A DNA stretch of 64,000 nt from Xanthobacteraceae bacterium 501b (GCA_000378025.1 KB899087.1:62001-126000); one strand, 5' to 3'. Positions 50,931 through 60,653 are shown, counted from the first letter of the stretch. Numbers and translations: made by a program. The notes: generated by a model not told the origin, from the sequence alone.

Positions 50931-51014
50931 CGTCATGGCCGGGCTTGTCCCGGCCATCCACGTTTTTCCTGAGGGAAGACATGGATGCCTGGGCCAGGCC
51001 CGGGCATGTCGTCA
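50931..51014. repeat. Rhizobiales-type palindromic intergenic element
   Basis: Begins CGTCATGGCCGGGCTTGTCC and contains two inverted units: GGCCGGG/CCCGGCC on the left, and CCTGGGCC/GGCCCGGG on the right. The outer arms are CGTCATGG and a terminal GTCGTCATG. Elements of this wording are common between genes in Bradyrhizobium-like and other Rhizobiales genomes. It separates znuA from the cobW-type gene and might act as a transcript-end structure. Confidence 0.7.
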
Positions 51015-51033
51015 TGAAGAAAACGAGGATCCC

Positions 51034-52008
51034 ATGCCCGACGTGGCTTCGCCCAAGATTCCCGTCACCGTGCTCACCGGCTATCTCGGCGCCGGCAAGA
51101 CGACGCTGCTCAACCGCATCCTTTCCGAGCCGCACGGCAAGAAATACGCTGTCGTCGTCAACGAATTCGGCGAGATCGGCATCGACAACGACCTCGTGGT
51201 GGGCGCGGACGAGGAAGTGTTCGAGATGAACAATGGGTGCATCTGCTGCACCGTGCGCGGCGACCTCATCCGCATCATCGACGGCCTGCTCCGCCGCAAG
51301 AACGACTTTGACGGCATCATCATCGAGACCACGGGCCTTGCCGACCCGGCGCCGGTGGCCCAGACCTTCTTCGTCGACGAGACGGTGGGCGCCAAGACCT
51401 CGCTCGACGCGGTGGTGACGGTGGCCGACGCCAAATGGCTGAAGGACCGGCTGAAGGACGCGCCCGAGGCCAAGAGCCAGATCGCCTTCGCCGACGTGAT
51501 CCTGCTCAACAAGACCGACCTGGTGACGGAGACCGAGCTGAAGGACGTGGAGATGCGCATTCGCGCCATCAACCCCTTCGCCCGCATCCACCGCACCCAG
51601 CGTTCCGAGATCGCCATCGACAAGGTGCTGGGGCAGGGGGCCTTCGACCTCGACCGCATCCAGGCGATCGACCCCGACTTTCTGGAAGGCGGCCACCGGC
51701 ATTTTCATGACGAGGACATGCGCTCCTATTCCTTCTCCACCGACAAGCCGCTGGACCCCGACACGTTCTTCCCGTGGATCCAGGACCTCACCCAGCGCGA
51801 GGGGGTGAACATTCTGCGTTCCAAGGGCATTCTCGCCTTCAAGGACGACCCGGACCGCTTCGTGTTCCAGGGCGTTCACATGATCCTCGACGGCGACCAC
51901 CAGCGCCCCTGGCGGGCGGACGAGCCCAAGCTGAGCCGCATCGTCTTCATCGGCCGGCAGCTCGACGCGGCGGCGCTGGAGAAGGGTTTCCTGAGCTGCG
52001 TGGCGTGA
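51034..52008 (+). CDS. CobW/COG0523-family GTPase, probable zinc metallochaperone
   Basis: A 324-residue G3E GTPase. Walker A is TGYLGAGKTT (residues 15-24), the metal-binding CxCC motif is in NNGCICCTVRGD, switch II is ETTGLADPAPV, and the guanine-specificity motif is NKTD. A C-terminal domain includes a histidine cluster (GGHRHFHDED). Proteins of this group near znu genes (ZigA, ZNG1, YeiR-like) deliver zinc during starvation. Position directly after znuA supports that role over cobalamin synthesis. ATG 51034 was chosen because upstream codons derive from the palindromic element. Confidence 0.88.
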   Translation: MPDVASPKIPVTVLTGYLGAGKTTLLNRILSEPHGKKYAVVVNEFGEIGIDNDLVVGADEEVFEMNNGCICCTVRGDLIRIIDGLLRRKNDFDGIIIETTGLADPAPVAQTFFVDETVGAKTSLDAVVTVADAKWLKDRLKDAPEAKSQIAFADVILLNKTDLVTETELKDVEMRIRAINPFARIHRTQRSEIAIDKVLGQGAFDLDRIQAIDPDFLEGGHRHFHDEDMRSYSFSTDKPLDPDTFFPWIQDLTQREGVNILRSKGILAFKDDPDRFVFQGVHMILDGDHQRPWRADEPKLSRIVFIGRQLDAAALEKGFLSCVA

Positions 52009-52024
52009 ACGCAGTGGAAGGCCG

Positions 52025-52050
52025 GGCCGGCGAATCGACTGTCGCCGGCC
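52025..52050. terminator. Hairpin after cobW-type gene
   Basis: A 9-bp perfect stem (GGCCGGCGA against TCGCCGGCC) with an 8-nt loop, 17 bp after the stop codon. There is no U-tract, so it may be a transcript-stabilising or Rho-assisted end rather than a classic terminator. Confidence 0.45.
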
Positions 52051-52116
52051 GGTGGGGCGTGACGCGGTCGCCGGCATCGGCTAAGCCTGCGGTCCTTTCC
52101 AAGCACCGATAGCGTC

Positions 52117-53109
52117 ATGGCCGATACCTCCTCTCCTTCCTCCCTCACCTCGAAGCTGCGCCCGCTTGACCTCGGCGGGGCCGTGGTCGGCCTGCGTTTT
52201 CTCGGCCCAATCGCCGCCTTCGTGCTGGGCGAGGGCGAGATCGTGCTGGTGGACGAGGCCGAGACCCGGGTGCGGGCGCATCACGGCGCGGTTCTCTCGG
52301 TTTCCGGCGATGACAAGCGGCTCCTCACCGGCGGCGATGACGGCCGCGTGGTGGCGACAGCCGCCGACGGCACGACGCAGGCGCTGTTCGAGCAGAAGGG
52401 CCGCTGGATCGACCAGGTCGCGGCCGGGCCCGACGGGGCGAGCGCCTTCTCCGCCGGCAAGACCGCGCATTTCCTCCCCGTCAAGGGCGAGCGCAAGTCG
52501 CATGACTTTCCCTCCACGGTCGGTGGCCTCGCCTTCGCGCCGAAGGGCACGCGCCTTGCCGTCGCCCATTATGGCGGCGTTTCGCTGTGGTTTCCGAACG
52601 CGCAGGCCAAGCCTGAATTCCTGGAATGGAAGGGTTCGCACCGCGGCGTGATGTGGAGCCCGGACATGCGCTTCGTGGTGACGACCATGCAGGAGGCCGC
52701 GCTGCATGGCTGGCGCCTCAGCGATGGCGGCCATATGCGGATGACGGGATATCCTTCGCGGGTGACGTCGATGGCCTTCACGACGGGCGGCAAATTCCTC
52801 GCCACGTCAGGCTCCAGCGAGGCGATCCTCTGGCCCTTCGCCAGCAAGGAAGGGCCGATGGGCAAGCAACCTTCCATGTTGGCGCCGCGCGATGTGCGGG
52901 TCTCGGCGGTGGCCGCCCATCCGCGCGACGAGGTGATCGCCTGCGGCTATGAGGACGGGCTGGTGCTGATGGTGCGGATTTCCGACGGCGCGGAAATCCT
53001 GCTGCGCGCGCCCGATGGCGGCGCCGTCAGTGCCCTGGCCTGGCGCGGCGATGGCGGCGCGCTCGCGATCGGCACCGAGAGCGGCGCGGCGGGCCTCACC
53101 GTCTTCTGA
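52117..53109 (+). CDS. WD40-repeat beta-propeller protein
   Basis: A 330-residue protein of repeated four-stranded blades. Recurrent segments include DDKRLLTGGDDGRVVA, GVMWSPDMRFVVTTMQ, TGGKFLATSGSSEAILWPF and DEVIACGYEDGLVLMV, each ending in the W/V-x-x-sheet pattern of WD repeats. There is no signal peptide. Genes of this kind commonly follow cobW-type genes in alphaproteobacteria, and here it lies 108 bp behind one. It may act as a scaffold for the chaperone, but no function is established from the sequence. Confidence 0.82.
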   Translation: MADTSSPSSLTSKLRPLDLGGAVVGLRFLGPIAAFVLGEGEIVLVDEAETRVRAHHGAVLSVSGDDKRLLTGGDDGRVVATAADGTTQALFEQKGRWIDQVAAGPDGASAFSAGKTAHFLPVKGERKSHDFPSTVGGLAFAPKGTRLAVAHYGGVSLWFPNAQAKPEFLEWKGSHRGVMWSPDMRFVVTTMQEAALHGWRLSDGGHMRMTGYPSRVTSMAFTTGGKFLATSGSSEAILWPFASKEGPMGKQPSMLAPRDVRVSAVAAHPRDEVIACGYEDGLVLMVRISDGAEILLRAPDGGAVSALAWRGDGGALAIGTESGAAGLTVF

Positions 53110-53289
53110 GGTTATTTAATACCGTAGAGCCGGAGCTTTAGTCGACGCCCCTGTGGCGTTCGCACCACGCTTGCCCGGGGATTTCGCCCGTGTGCGAACA
53201 AGCCTGCGCATGTCGTCGAACAGTCACCCCCCTGTCATCCCCGCTCGCTAGCGCGGACATCACAATTTGATGCCGGGGAACTGACCGCC

Positions 53290-56200
53290 ATGAACCGCCT
53301 GTTTTCATCCGCCAGCCACGCGGCCCTTTTTGCCGCTGGCGCTCTGCTCGTGGCCCCGCTGTCCGGCGCCCGCGCCGACTCGTTCGCGGTTCCCGCCGGC
53401 GCGACCGTGACCACGGGGCAGATCGTGTCCGGCACGGACACCGGCGTCATCGCGGCAGGCGGTGCGCTTGACGTGACCGGCACGGCGATCACCTGGAGCG
53501 GGGCGGCCACCGGCACGGGCGTCGATCTGCGCAATGACGGCACGATCACCAGCACCGGCCGCGCGCTCGACGCTGCTTCCAAGGTCAGCGGCACGCTGAC
53601 GCTGACCAATAGTGGCGACATTACCTCGGGTGACGACACGGTGCGGCTCAGCGGCTCCTTCGCCGATGGCACGCTCCATGTGGTCAATACGGGCTCCATG
53701 ACCGCCACCAGTGGCCAAGTGTTCGATCTCAACAAGGCGACGGCGGAGAGCGCCAGTGTCGAGATCGACAATAGCGGCATTCTCACCGCCGAGGACAGCG
53801 ACGCCATCCGCTTCGGCGGCGGCACTATCCTCCTCACCAATTCAGGGACCATCCAGACGCTGGAGGCCGAAAGCCGCGCCCTGAAATTCGACAATGACGA
53901 GAACATCGACACTCTGGTGTCGTTCACCCTCGTCAACGAGGAGGGGGGGCGGATTCTCGGCCTCGACGACGGCTTCAAATTTTCCGCCGACTCGAAGACC
54001 TCGGATGCGCAGATCATCATCGAGAACCGCGGTTTGATCGATGGCGGCGCCGGCCAGGCACTCGACTTCGCCGACCTGACTTCGCCCGACAACGTGATCC
54101 TCATCACTAATTACGGCACGCTGCAGTCGGCCACCGCCGACGGCATCCGCCCCGGCTCCGGGGCCATTGTGACCAATTACGGCCTCATCCAGTCGACCGA
54201 CCTGACCAGCGACGGCGACGGTATCGATTTCCAGGAGGCCGGCGGCACGGTCATCAACAAGGCGACCGGCCAGATCCTCGGCGCCAAGCACGGCGTGACC
54301 GGCGACGGCGAGGTGTCGGTACAGAACGACGCGGGTGGGCTGATCGTCGGCCGTAACGGGTCGGGTATCAACATCGACAGCACCGGCGACACGGTGGTCA
54401 CGGTCGTCAATTACGGCACCATCCGCGGCGAAGTGACGGGTCTCATCGACGATGACGGCGAGGCCGATGGCGTGCCGGACGGCGATGGCGACGGCGTTGA
54501 TGTCGATGGCCAGCTGGTGCTGGACAATTGCGGCCTGATCCAGGGCACCGGCGCCACCGGCACCAATGATGACGCACCGAACACGGCCGACGGCATCGCC
54601 GCCGGCGGCGGCACGATCATCAACCATGCGGGCGCCGTCATCGAGGCGTTCGACAACTACCCGAACGACGGTTCGGACGATGTCGGCCGCGCCATCCTGA
54701 TCGACGACAGCGCGCAGGGGCCGGCGCCCTTCGCGACGGTGATCGTCAATATGGGCACCATCCGCTCGGACGGCACGGCGATCACCCTCATCGGCACGCA
54801 GGACGACACCATCGTCAATAGCGGCCTTATCAGCAGCGCCAGCGAGGTCGCGGTCGATATGGGCGGCGGCGACGACGTGTTCGTCTATGTCGCGGGCAGC
54901 GAGGTCGTCGGCCTCGTCATCGGCAATGATGGCAACAACACCCTCGAACTCGGCGGCACCGGCACGTTCGACCTCTCTTTGCTGGGCGACGACGCACAGT
55001 ATCGCGACTTCAACACGCTTTTCGTGGATGAGGGCTCCAGCTTCACCGCCACCGGCACCTCCACCTTCGATGGCGAGATCGGGATCGATGGCACTTTGGT
55101 GCTGAACGGTTCGCTGGCCTCGGCCTCGGTCGAGATGGGCGACGGGGCCTTCCTCGGCGGCAACGCGACCGTGGGCGCTCTCACCGTCGGCACTGGCGCC
55201 ACGGTGTCGCCGGGCAATTCCATCGGCACCGTCACCGTGCTGGGTACCACGACCTTCGCGGCCGGCTCGTTCTTTGATGTCGAGCTGAGCGGGCTCACCT
55301 CGGACCAGATCATCACCGACACGCTGACGATCAATGGCGGCACGGTGGTGCTCTCGGCGATCGGCCCGGTTTATGCCGGCACGGTCTATGAGATCATCTC
55401 CGCCACGGCGACGACCACGCCGGTGGCGCAGTTCGCGCTTGAGCAACCCAGTTTCCTCTTCATCGATGCCGAACTCGGTCGCGACGACGCCTCGGTGACG
55501 CTTACCCTCACCCGCAACGACGTGTCCCTCGCCAGCCTCGCGCGCACCGCCAACCAGGCGAGCGTCGCCGGCGCCCTCGACCGTGCCGATGGCAGTCTGC
55601 TGCAGGCCACCGTGCTCGCCGGCAGCGCCGGCCAGGAACAGGCGATCCGCGCCGGCTATGACCTGCTTTCCGGCGAGGTGCATGCCTCGGTCGGCACGAC
55701 GCTGTACTTCCAGTCGACGCTGGTGGCCGATACGCTGAACGCCCGCCTGCGCCAGACCTCCGTGGGTGGGGCCTCGCCGGCACTGGCTGCGCTCGCCGCC
55801 GGCGGGCCCGTGAGCGCCTATGCGGCGAAGGCGCCGCAGGCGGCGAGCCCGTTCCCGGTCAAGGCCGTGCCCGCCGAGCCGGCGGGTCCGGTCTATGCCG
55901 CCTGGGCGCAGGGCTTCGGTCAGTGGAATTCGGCGAACGGCACCGGCAATTCCGCCGATGTCGATTCCTCGCTCGGCGGCTTCCTCGCCGGCGGCGACGT
56001 GACCTCGGGCAACTACACCTTCGGCCTCGCCGCTGGCTATGCCTCGGCGAGCCTCGATGTCGACGACCGGCAGAGCAGCGCCGATGCCGACACCGTGCTC
56101 CTCGCCGCCTATGCCGGCGCGAGCTTCGATGCCTTCCGCCTGCGCGGCGGCGCCAGCTATGGCTGGAGCGACATCGACACCACCCGCAGCGTCGCCATGC

Positions 56201-56715
56201 TCAGCCTGTTCGAGAATCCGCTCGGCTCCTATGACGGTTCGACGGCCAACATCTTCGTTGAGGCGGCCTATGCGATGGAGGCCGGGGGGATCGCCTTCGA
56301 GCCCTTCGCGCAGATGGCCTGGAGCTGGATTGACACGGACAGCTTCACCGAGACCGGCGCCTTCACCAGCGGGCTCGCCTCTTCCGGCCTGTCCTATGAC
56401 GTGCCCTATTCGACGCTCGGTCTGCGGCTCGCCACCACGCTCGCCATGGGCGAGGGCACAGTGACGCCGCATGCCAGCTTCGCCTGGCGCCATGCCTATG
56501 GCGACATCACCCCGGAGCTCGGCATGACCTTCGCCTCCACCGGCACCGCCTTCACCGTGGCCGGCGCGCCGATCGCCGAGGACAGCTTCCTGTTCGGCGC
56601 CGGCATCGACTTTGCGGTGGGAGCCAACGTGCTTCTCAATGTCGGCTATGAGGGGCAGTTCGCCAGCGACGTGAACAGCAACGCGATCAAGGGCGGCTTC
56701 ACCTACCGCTTCTGA
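53290..56715 (+). CDS. Autotransporter (type V secretion) with beta-helix passenger
   Basis: A 1141-residue outer-membrane protein. The signal peptide spans residues 1-29 (SGARA-DS). The passenger (about 30-850) is a right-handed beta-helix built of repeats such as [25 protein letters not shown] and [12 protein letters not shown], typical of adhesin/AIDA-like proteins. A junction of the [18 protein letters not shown] type with VSPGNSIGT follows. The C-terminal ~270 residues form the translocator barrel (from about [10 protein letters not shown]), ending in the aromatic YRF. It probably displays an adhesin or serves in autoaggregation. A 180-bp leader with A+T-rich elements precedes it. Confidence 0.9.
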   Translation: MNRLFSSASHAALFAAGALLVAPLSGARADSFAVPAGATVTTGQIVSGTDTGVIAAGGALDVTGTAITWSGAATGTGVDLRNDGTITSTGRALDAASKVSGTLTLTNSGDITSGDDTVRLSGSFADGTLHVVNTGSMTATSGQVFDLNKATAESASVEIDNSGILTAEDSDAIRFGGGTILLTNSGTIQTLEAESRALKFDNDENIDTLVSFTLVNEEGGRILGLDDGFKFSADSKTSDAQIIIENRGLIDGGAGQALDFADLTSPDNVILITNYGTLQSATADGIRPGSGAIVTNYGLIQSTDLTSDGDGIDFQEAGGTVINKATGQILGAKHGVTGDGEVSVQNDAGGLIVGRNGSGINIDSTGDTVVTVVNYGTIRGEVTGLIDDDGEADGVPDGDGDGVDVDGQLVLDNCGLIQGTGATGTNDDAPNTADGIAAGGGTIINHAGAVIEAFDNYPNDGSDDVGRAILIDDSAQGPAPFATVIVNMGTIRSDGTAITLIGTQDDTIVNSGLISSASEVAVDMGGGDDVFVYVAGSEVVGLVIGNDGNNTLELGGTGTFDLSLLGDDAQYRDFNTLFVDEGSSFTATGTSTFDGEIGIDGTLVLNGSLASASVEMGDGAFLGGNATVGALTVGTGATVSPGNSIGTVTVLGTTTFAAGSFFDVELSGLTSDQIITDTLTINGGTVVLSAIGPVYAGTVYEIISATATTTPVAQFALEQPSFLFIDAELGRDDASVTLTLTRNDVSLASLARTANQASVAGALDRADGSLLQATVLAGSAGQEQAIRAGYDLLSGEVHASVGTTLYFQSTLVADTLNARLRQTSVGGASPALAALAAGGPVSAYAAKAPQAASPFPVKAVPAEPAGPVYAAWAQGFGQWNSANGTGNSADVDSSLGGFLAGGDVTSGNYTFGLAAGYASASLDVDDRQSSADADTVLLAAYAGASFDAFRLRGGASYGWSDIDTTRSVAMLSLFENPLGSYDGSTANIFVEAAYAMEAGGIAFEPFAQMAWSWIDTDSFTETGAFTSGLASSGLSYDVPYSTLGLRLATTLAMGEGTVTPHASFAWRHAYGDITPELGMTFASTGTAFTVAGAPIAEDSFLFGAGIDFAVGANVLLNVGYEGQFASDVNSNAIKGGFTYRF

Positions 56716-56723
56716 GTTCCGCG

Positions 56724-56753
56724 CGGCCGGACCTGCCTATGTGGGTCCGGCCG
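56724..56753 (+). terminator. Terminator-like hairpin after the autotransporter
   Basis: A 10-bp perfect stem (CGGCCGGACC against GGTCCGGCCG) with a 10-nt loop begins nine bases after the stop. T-rich sequence (TCTCTTT) appears a little downstream, not immediately. Confidence 0.6.
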
Positions 56754-56812
56754 TCGCATGTCTCTTTGCGGCCGATGCTCTAAGCTGCGACGTCCCAGGA
56801 GATTGCCCCGCC

Positions 56813-57553
56813 ATGAAGATCGCCGACGTCCGCCGCACTGCCTATTCCATGCCGCTCACCAGCCCCTCCTATCCCAAGGGGCCGTACCGGTTCTTCAACC
56901 GCGAGTTCTTCGTCATCACCTACCGCACCGATCCGGCGGCGCTGGCGAAGGTGGTGCCCGAGCCGCTCAAAGTGCTTGAGCCGATCGTCAAATATGAATT
57001 CATCCGCATGCCGGATTCCACCGGCTTCGGCGACTACACCGAGACCGGGCAGGTCATTCCCGTCGAACTCAACGGCGTGAGGGGCGGCTATGTCCATTCC
57101 ATGTATCTCGACGACGAGGCGCCGATCGCCGGCGGGCGCGAGCTATGGGGCTTTCCCAAGAAGCTCGCCCGGCCGAGCCTGAAGGTGGAGAGCGATACGC
57201 TGGTCGGAACGCTGCACTATGGCAGCGTGCTCGTCGCTTCCGCGACCATGGGCTACAAATTCGAGGCGCTCGACAAGGCGGCCCTGCACACATCGCTGCT
57301 GGCGCCGAACTGGGTGATCAAGATCATTCCCCATGTCGACGGCACGACGCGGGTGTGCGAGCTGGTCGAGTATTATCTGGAAGACATCACAGTCTATGAG
57401 GCGTGGACCGGGCCGGGAGCGCTGGGCCTTTTCCCGCATGCGCTGGCCGACGTCGCCAAGCTGCCCGTGCTGGAAGTAATCTCCGCCGCGCATTTCCGCA
57501 CCGACCTGACGCTCGGCCTCGGCAAGGTGGCGTATGATTATCTGAAGGAGTGA
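56813..57553 (+). CDS. adc: Acetoacetate decarboxylase
   Basis: A 246-residue enzyme that decarboxylates acetoacetate to acetone and CO2. The Schiff-base lysine pair is K116-K117 in [12 protein letters not shown], matching the classic K115/K116 site. R30 and E77 (DYTETGQ) correspond to other active-site residues. Length and motifs agree with the clostridial and proteobacterial enzyme. CAGGAG lies about 15 bases before ATG 56813; frames further up are not conserved. It is monocistronic and converges with the NicO-type gene. A role in polyhydroxybutyrate/ketone-body turnover is likely. Confidence 0.92.
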   Translation: MKIADVRRTAYSMPLTSPSYPKGPYRFFNREFFVITYRTDPAALAKVVPEPLKVLEPIVKYEFIRMPDSTGFGDYTETGQVIPVELNGVRGGYVHSMYLDDEAPIAGGRELWGFPKKLARPSLKVESDTLVGTLHYGSVLVASATMGYKFEALDKAALHTSLLAPNWVIKIIPHVDGTTRVCELVEYYLEDITVYEAWTGPGALGLFPHALADVAKLPVLEVISAAHFRTDLTLGLGKVAYDYLKE

Positions 57554-57568
57554 GGGGCGTCGGGGGCC

Positions 57569-58528
57569 TTACCCCAGGGTCAGCCGCTCGGTCGCCATGA
57601 AGCCGAAGAACAGGGCCAGCCCGAAGGCGACCAGCATCAGCGCGGCGAGAAGTTCCACGCCGCGCAAGGCCATCGCTGCCGCCGGGCCGGAGCGGCTGGC
57701 GGCGAGCCGCACCGCCGCGTGCTTGGCGAACACCGCCAGCGCCGCGATGGCGCTCACCGTTAGCGCCGTGCCGACGCCCATCAGCAGCGCCGAGGCGGCG
57801 CCGACCCAGAAGATGCCCTGCGCCAGCGCGAAGACCAGCACGAGAATGGCGCCCGAGCAGGGCCGCAGCCCCACCGACATCACCGCTCCCCACCAGTCGC
57901 GCCAGCCATTGCTGCGGGGCAGGTCATCGGGCACCGGCATATGGGCGTGGTCGTCGCCGCAGCCGCAGTCCGGGCCGTGGCTGTGGGCTCCGCGCCAGGC
58001 GGCGAGGAGCGCGCGACCTTTGATCCAGGCGAGGCGCAGGCCGATGAGGACGATGAGGCCATAGGCGGCGAGTTCGATCAGGCTGACCGTCCGGCTCATC
58101 GTGGCGGCGGTGGTGCCGATGACGGCGGCAAGGAGGCCGGCGACCAGAATGGCGGTCAGTGCCTGCGCCAAAGCGCTGGCGAAGGCGAGGCCGACGCCGC
58201 GCTTCAGGGTCGCCTCATTGGCGAGCAGATAGGAGGAGATCACTGCCTTGCCATGGCCGGGGCCGGCGGCGTGGAACACGCCATAGGCGAAGGAGATGCC
58301 GCCGAGCAGGAACACTGCGTGTCCGTCCTGCTTCGAGGCGCGCACGGCTGACGTGAGCAGGCGGTAGAACTCCGCCTGCTTGGCGAGGATGAAGCCGGCG
58401 ATGCCGCTACTCTCGGCCGCGGCCGGGGCGCCGACGCCGAACGGGCTCTGCGCCAAGGCCGGGTGCAGCATCAGCGCGCCGGCGCCCAGAGCCAGAACGC
58501 AGAGGGCCAGCCGTCGGCTCACGAGCAT
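57569..58528 (-). CDS. NicO/RcnA-type metal permease (ZevB-like)
   Basis: A 319-residue membrane protein of the NicO family with six or more helices. A signal-like start (ending HPALAQS) is followed by the HAAGPGHGKAVISSYLL motif with metal-binding histidines. A cytoplasmic His/Cys loop (AHSHGPDCGCGDDHAHMP, about 183-200) and GLRPCSGAILVLVFAL also occur. Coupled to a DUF1007 gene (10-bp overlap), it resembles the ZevAB pair described in Haemophilus for zinc. Nickel or cobalt transport is the alternative. The zinc-rich neighbourhood favours zinc, but this is inference. Confidence 0.85.
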   Translation of the reverse strand: MLVSRRLALCVLALGAGALMLHPALAQSPFGVGAPAAAESSGIAGFILAKQAEFYRLLTSAVRASKQDGHAVFLLGGISFAYGVFHAAGPGHGKAVISSYLLANEATLKRGVGLAFASALAQALTAILVAGLLAAVIGTTAATMSRTVSLIELAAYGLIVLIGLRLAWIKGRALLAAWRGAHSHGPDCGCGDDHAHMPVPDDLPRSNGWRDWWGAVMSVGLRPCSGAILVLVFALAQGIFWVGAASALLMGVGTALTVSAIAALAVFAKHAAVRLAASRSGPAAAMALRGVELLAALMLVAFGLALFFGFMATERLTLG

Positions 58529-59172
58529 TTCACCGTGACGCGGTTGGCGAATTGCGAGCCGAACTCGCTGGCTGAGGTGAGGGCGTTGAAGAAGCCTTCC
58601 GACAGCGTGGTCGAGTTGCCCGTCGCCGCCGGGTCGGGGCGATGCAGCGTCAGCGCGCAGTCGCCGGCATTGCCGGCCAGCTTTATGGGGTCGGCATCGG
58701 CGAGCTGGAAGGCGACGAAATAGGTGGGATCGTAGACGTCGAGCGCCAATTCGCCCTTCTTCGCCGGGGGCTCCGCGAGGGGCAGGGTGAAGTGCAGGGT
58801 GAGCGCCGTGCCGTCATAGGTCAGGGAATAATCCTTTGGCGGCAGGAACTTGACGTCCTGCTTACCGCGCTTGGCATAGGTGAAGAAGTCGAATTCGTGC
58901 AGGGATTCGATGTTTACCAGCGCCAGTTCCTTCAGCGTCTTCTCGCTCGGCTTGCCGTCGGGCGTGGTCTCCAGCCCCTGCAGCGCATAGGTCGAGAACG
59001 CCTCGTCGAACTTCCAGTGATGGCGCACCCCGGCGAGCGTGCCGGAGGGGGTGTAGTCGAGTTCGGACTGCACCTCGACCCACACATGCGGGTGTGCAGT
59101 GGCAGCGCCCGTCAGTGCAGTGAGAACGAAGAGGGTCGCCAGAAATCGCTGAATCACGAATCGCTGAATCAC
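58519..59172 (-). CDS. DUF1007 periplasmic protein (ZevA-like)
   Basis: A 217-residue exported protein. The signal segment (FLATLFVLTALTGAATA) leads to HPHVWVEVQSELDYT, with the N-terminal His-x-His at the mature start typical of DUF1007 metal partners. A conserved FDEAFSTYAL follows, and a late FVAFQLADADPIKL. Start codons are GTG 59172 or GTG 59157, which lie in a 15-bp tandem duplication; GAGAGG precedes the first. It is co-transcribed with the NicO-type permease gene and probably presents the metal ion to it. Frames up to 59292 are not conserved. Confidence 0.83.
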   Translation of the reverse strand: MIQRFVIQRFLATLFVLTALTGAATAHPHVWVEVQSELDYTPSGTLAGVRHHWKFDEAFSTYALQGLETTPDGKPSEKTLKELALVNIESLHEFDFFTYAKRGKQDVKFLPPKDYSLTYDGTALTLHFTLPLAEPPAKKGELALDVYDPTYFVAFQLADADPIKLAGNAGDCALTLHRPDPAATGNSTTLSEGFFNALTSASEFGSQFANRVTVKCS

Positions 59173-59256
59173 GTCGGGCCTCTCCGAAGCCGCCAAGGTG
59201 AGGCAGTGGTGGCGGTGCAGTTCGGCGGAATGGTGACGCATTGCAGCGCAAACGGC

Positions 59257-59280
59257 AACGGCCGCCCGGAGGCGGCCGTT
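59257..59280 (-). terminator. Strong tetraloop hairpin downstream of asd
   Basis: AACGGCCGCC and GGCGGCCGTT form a 10-bp perfect stem with a 4-nt loop (CGGA). It lies between the asd stop and the DUF1007 start, both on the minus strand, so it should separate the two transcripts. A GTTTGC tail follows on the minus strand. Confidence 0.65.
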
Positions 59281-59314
59281 CCATCGGTTCACAAGGTCGT
59301 GCGGGGGGTGTCAG

Positions 59315-59336
59315 GCCGCCCCTTGGCCAGGGCGGC
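59315..59336 (-). terminator. Short hairpin directly after asd
   Basis: GCCGCCC and GGGCGGC (7 bp each, 8-nt loop) lie immediately after the asd stop codon on the minus strand. No U-tract follows. It may act together with the stronger hairpin at 59257. Confidence 0.4.
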
Positions 59337-59337
59337 T

Positions 59338-60375
59338 TCAGGCCGCCTTCTGCGCCTTCGGCTTGATCAGCTTGCGATTGATGAGCACTTCGGCGATCTG
59401 CACCGCGTTCAGCGCCGCGCCCTTGCGCAGATTGTCCGACACGCACCAAAAGGAGAGGCCGTTCTCCACCGTCGCGTCTTCGCGGATGCGCGAGACATAG
59501 GTGGCGTCCTCGCCGGCGGCCTCATAGGGGGTGATGTAGCCACCGGGCTCGCGCTTGTCGATGACCAGCACGCCCGGCGCGTTGCGCAGGGCCTGCGTCG
59601 CCTCCTCGGCCGAGATCGGCTTCTCGAACTCGACGTTCACGGCTTCCGAATGCGAGATGAACACCGGCACGCGCACGGCGGTGCAGGTGAGCTTGATCTT
59701 GGGGTCGAGGATCTTCTTGGTCTCGACCATCACCTTCCATTCCTCCTTCGTGTAGCCGTCTTCCATGAAGACGTCGATGTGAGGAATGACGTTGAAGGCG
59801 ATGCGCTTGGGGAACTTCTTGGCTTCCACCGGGTCGGAGACGAACACCGCGCGGGTCTGCGCGAACAGCTCGTCCATGGCGTCCTTGCCGGCGCCGGAGA
59901 CGGACTGATAGGTAGCCACGACGACGCGCTTGATCGTGGCCAGATCGTGCAGCGGCTTGAGGGCCACGACGAGCTGGGCGGTCGAACAGTTCGGGTTGGC
60001 GATGATGTTCTTCTTGGTGAAGCCGGTGATGGCGTCGGCGTTCACTTCCGGCACGATCAGCGGCACGTCGCTGTCGTAGCGGAAGGCGGAGGAATTATCG
60101 ATCACGACGCAGCCCTGGCGGCCGATCTTCGGCGACCATTCCTTGGACACGTCGCCACCGGCCGACATCAGGCAGATGTCGGTGTCGGAAAAATCATAAT
60201 TCTCCAGGGCTTTGCACTTGAGCGTCTTGTCGCCGAAAGAAACCTCGGTGCCCACCGAACGGCGGGAGGCGAGCGCGACCACCTCGTCGGCGGGAAACCC
60301 GCGCTCGGAGAGAATGTCGAGCATTTCGCGGCCCACATTACCCGTGGCACCGACGATGGCGACCTTGTAGCCCAT
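59338..60375 (-). CDS. asd: Aspartate-semialdehyde dehydrogenase
   Basis: A 345-residue NADP-dependent enzyme converting aspartyl phosphate to aspartate semialdehyde, for lysine/diaminopimelate, threonine and methionine synthesis. Motifs are VGATGNVG (residues 8-15), the phosphate site in ASRRSVG, and the catalytic cysteine C130 in NPNCSTAQ. RVPVFISHSEAV includes the conserved substrate-binding arginine and histidine. ATG 60375 follows AGGAG; the frame opens slightly further upstream but without a site. Essential housekeeping gene. Confidence 0.95.
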   Translation of the reverse strand: MGYKVAIVGATGNVGREMLDILSERGFPADEVVALASRRSVGTEVSFGDKTLKCKALENYDFSDTDICLMSAGGDVSKEWSPKIGRQGCVVIDNSSAFRYDSDVPLIVPEVNADAITGFTKKNIIANPNCSTAQLVVALKPLHDLATIKRVVVATYQSVSGAGKDAMDELFAQTRAVFVSDPVEAKKFPKRIAFNVIPHIDVFMEDGYTKEEWKVMVETKKILDPKIKLTCTAVRVPVFISHSEAVNVEFEKPISAEEATQALRNAPGVLVIDKREPGGYITPYEAAGEDATYVSRIREDATVENGLSFWCVSDNLRKGAALNAVQIAEVLINRKLIKPKAQKAA

Positions 60376-60483
60376 GTGCTGATCTCCTGAAGGCCCTGCC
60401 ATTCACAGGCTCGGGCGAGCGCGGGCTTTTACGCGATAAGGCGAAGCGAGGCAACGGGTGCAGAGGGAGCGGGGGTGATCGCA

Positions 60484-60530
60484 GATGACCATCCTTCGAG
60501 GCTCGCTGCGCTCGCACCTCAGGATGACGT
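60484..60530 (+). repeat. REP-like palindrome R1
   Basis: Begins GATGACCATCCTTCGAGGCT and ends CACCTCAGGATGACGT. The ends pair imperfectly (CATCCTTCGAGG against CCTCAGGATG) to form a hairpin. Same orientation as R3; its reverse complement matches R5 closely. Confidence 0.8.
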
Positions 60531-60653
60531 GGTACTTGCTAGGAGCAATCGGATGTCGCCCGGGAGATCGCGAAGTCCAGCGAAGCCGGGCACCTCAGGA
60601 TGACGACGCTCCGATGAGAGCCCTGACCCGTCGAGGCGTGTACTTAAAAAGCC

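Noticed and set aside
50935-51033. N-terminal extension of the cobW-type gene (MAGLVPAIH...)
   Set aside because: These codons come from a palindromic intergenic repeat whose translation recurs as a false N-terminus in Rhizobiales annotations. ATG 51034 with its ribosome site is the better start.
53842-56493. 883-codon open frame antisense to the autotransporter
   Set aside because: It lacks family motifs, is low-complexity, and arises from the codon bias of the sense gene, which has a signal peptide, repeats and a translocator barrel.
59173-59292. 40-codon N-terminal extension of the DUF1007 protein
   Set aside because: It would place a charged, His-rich stretch before the signal peptide. 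GTG 59172 or 59157 gives a normal exported protein.
58642-60390. 582-codon plus-strand open frame over DUF1007 and asd
   Set aside because: It is antisense to a conserved housekeeping gene and lacks any motif.
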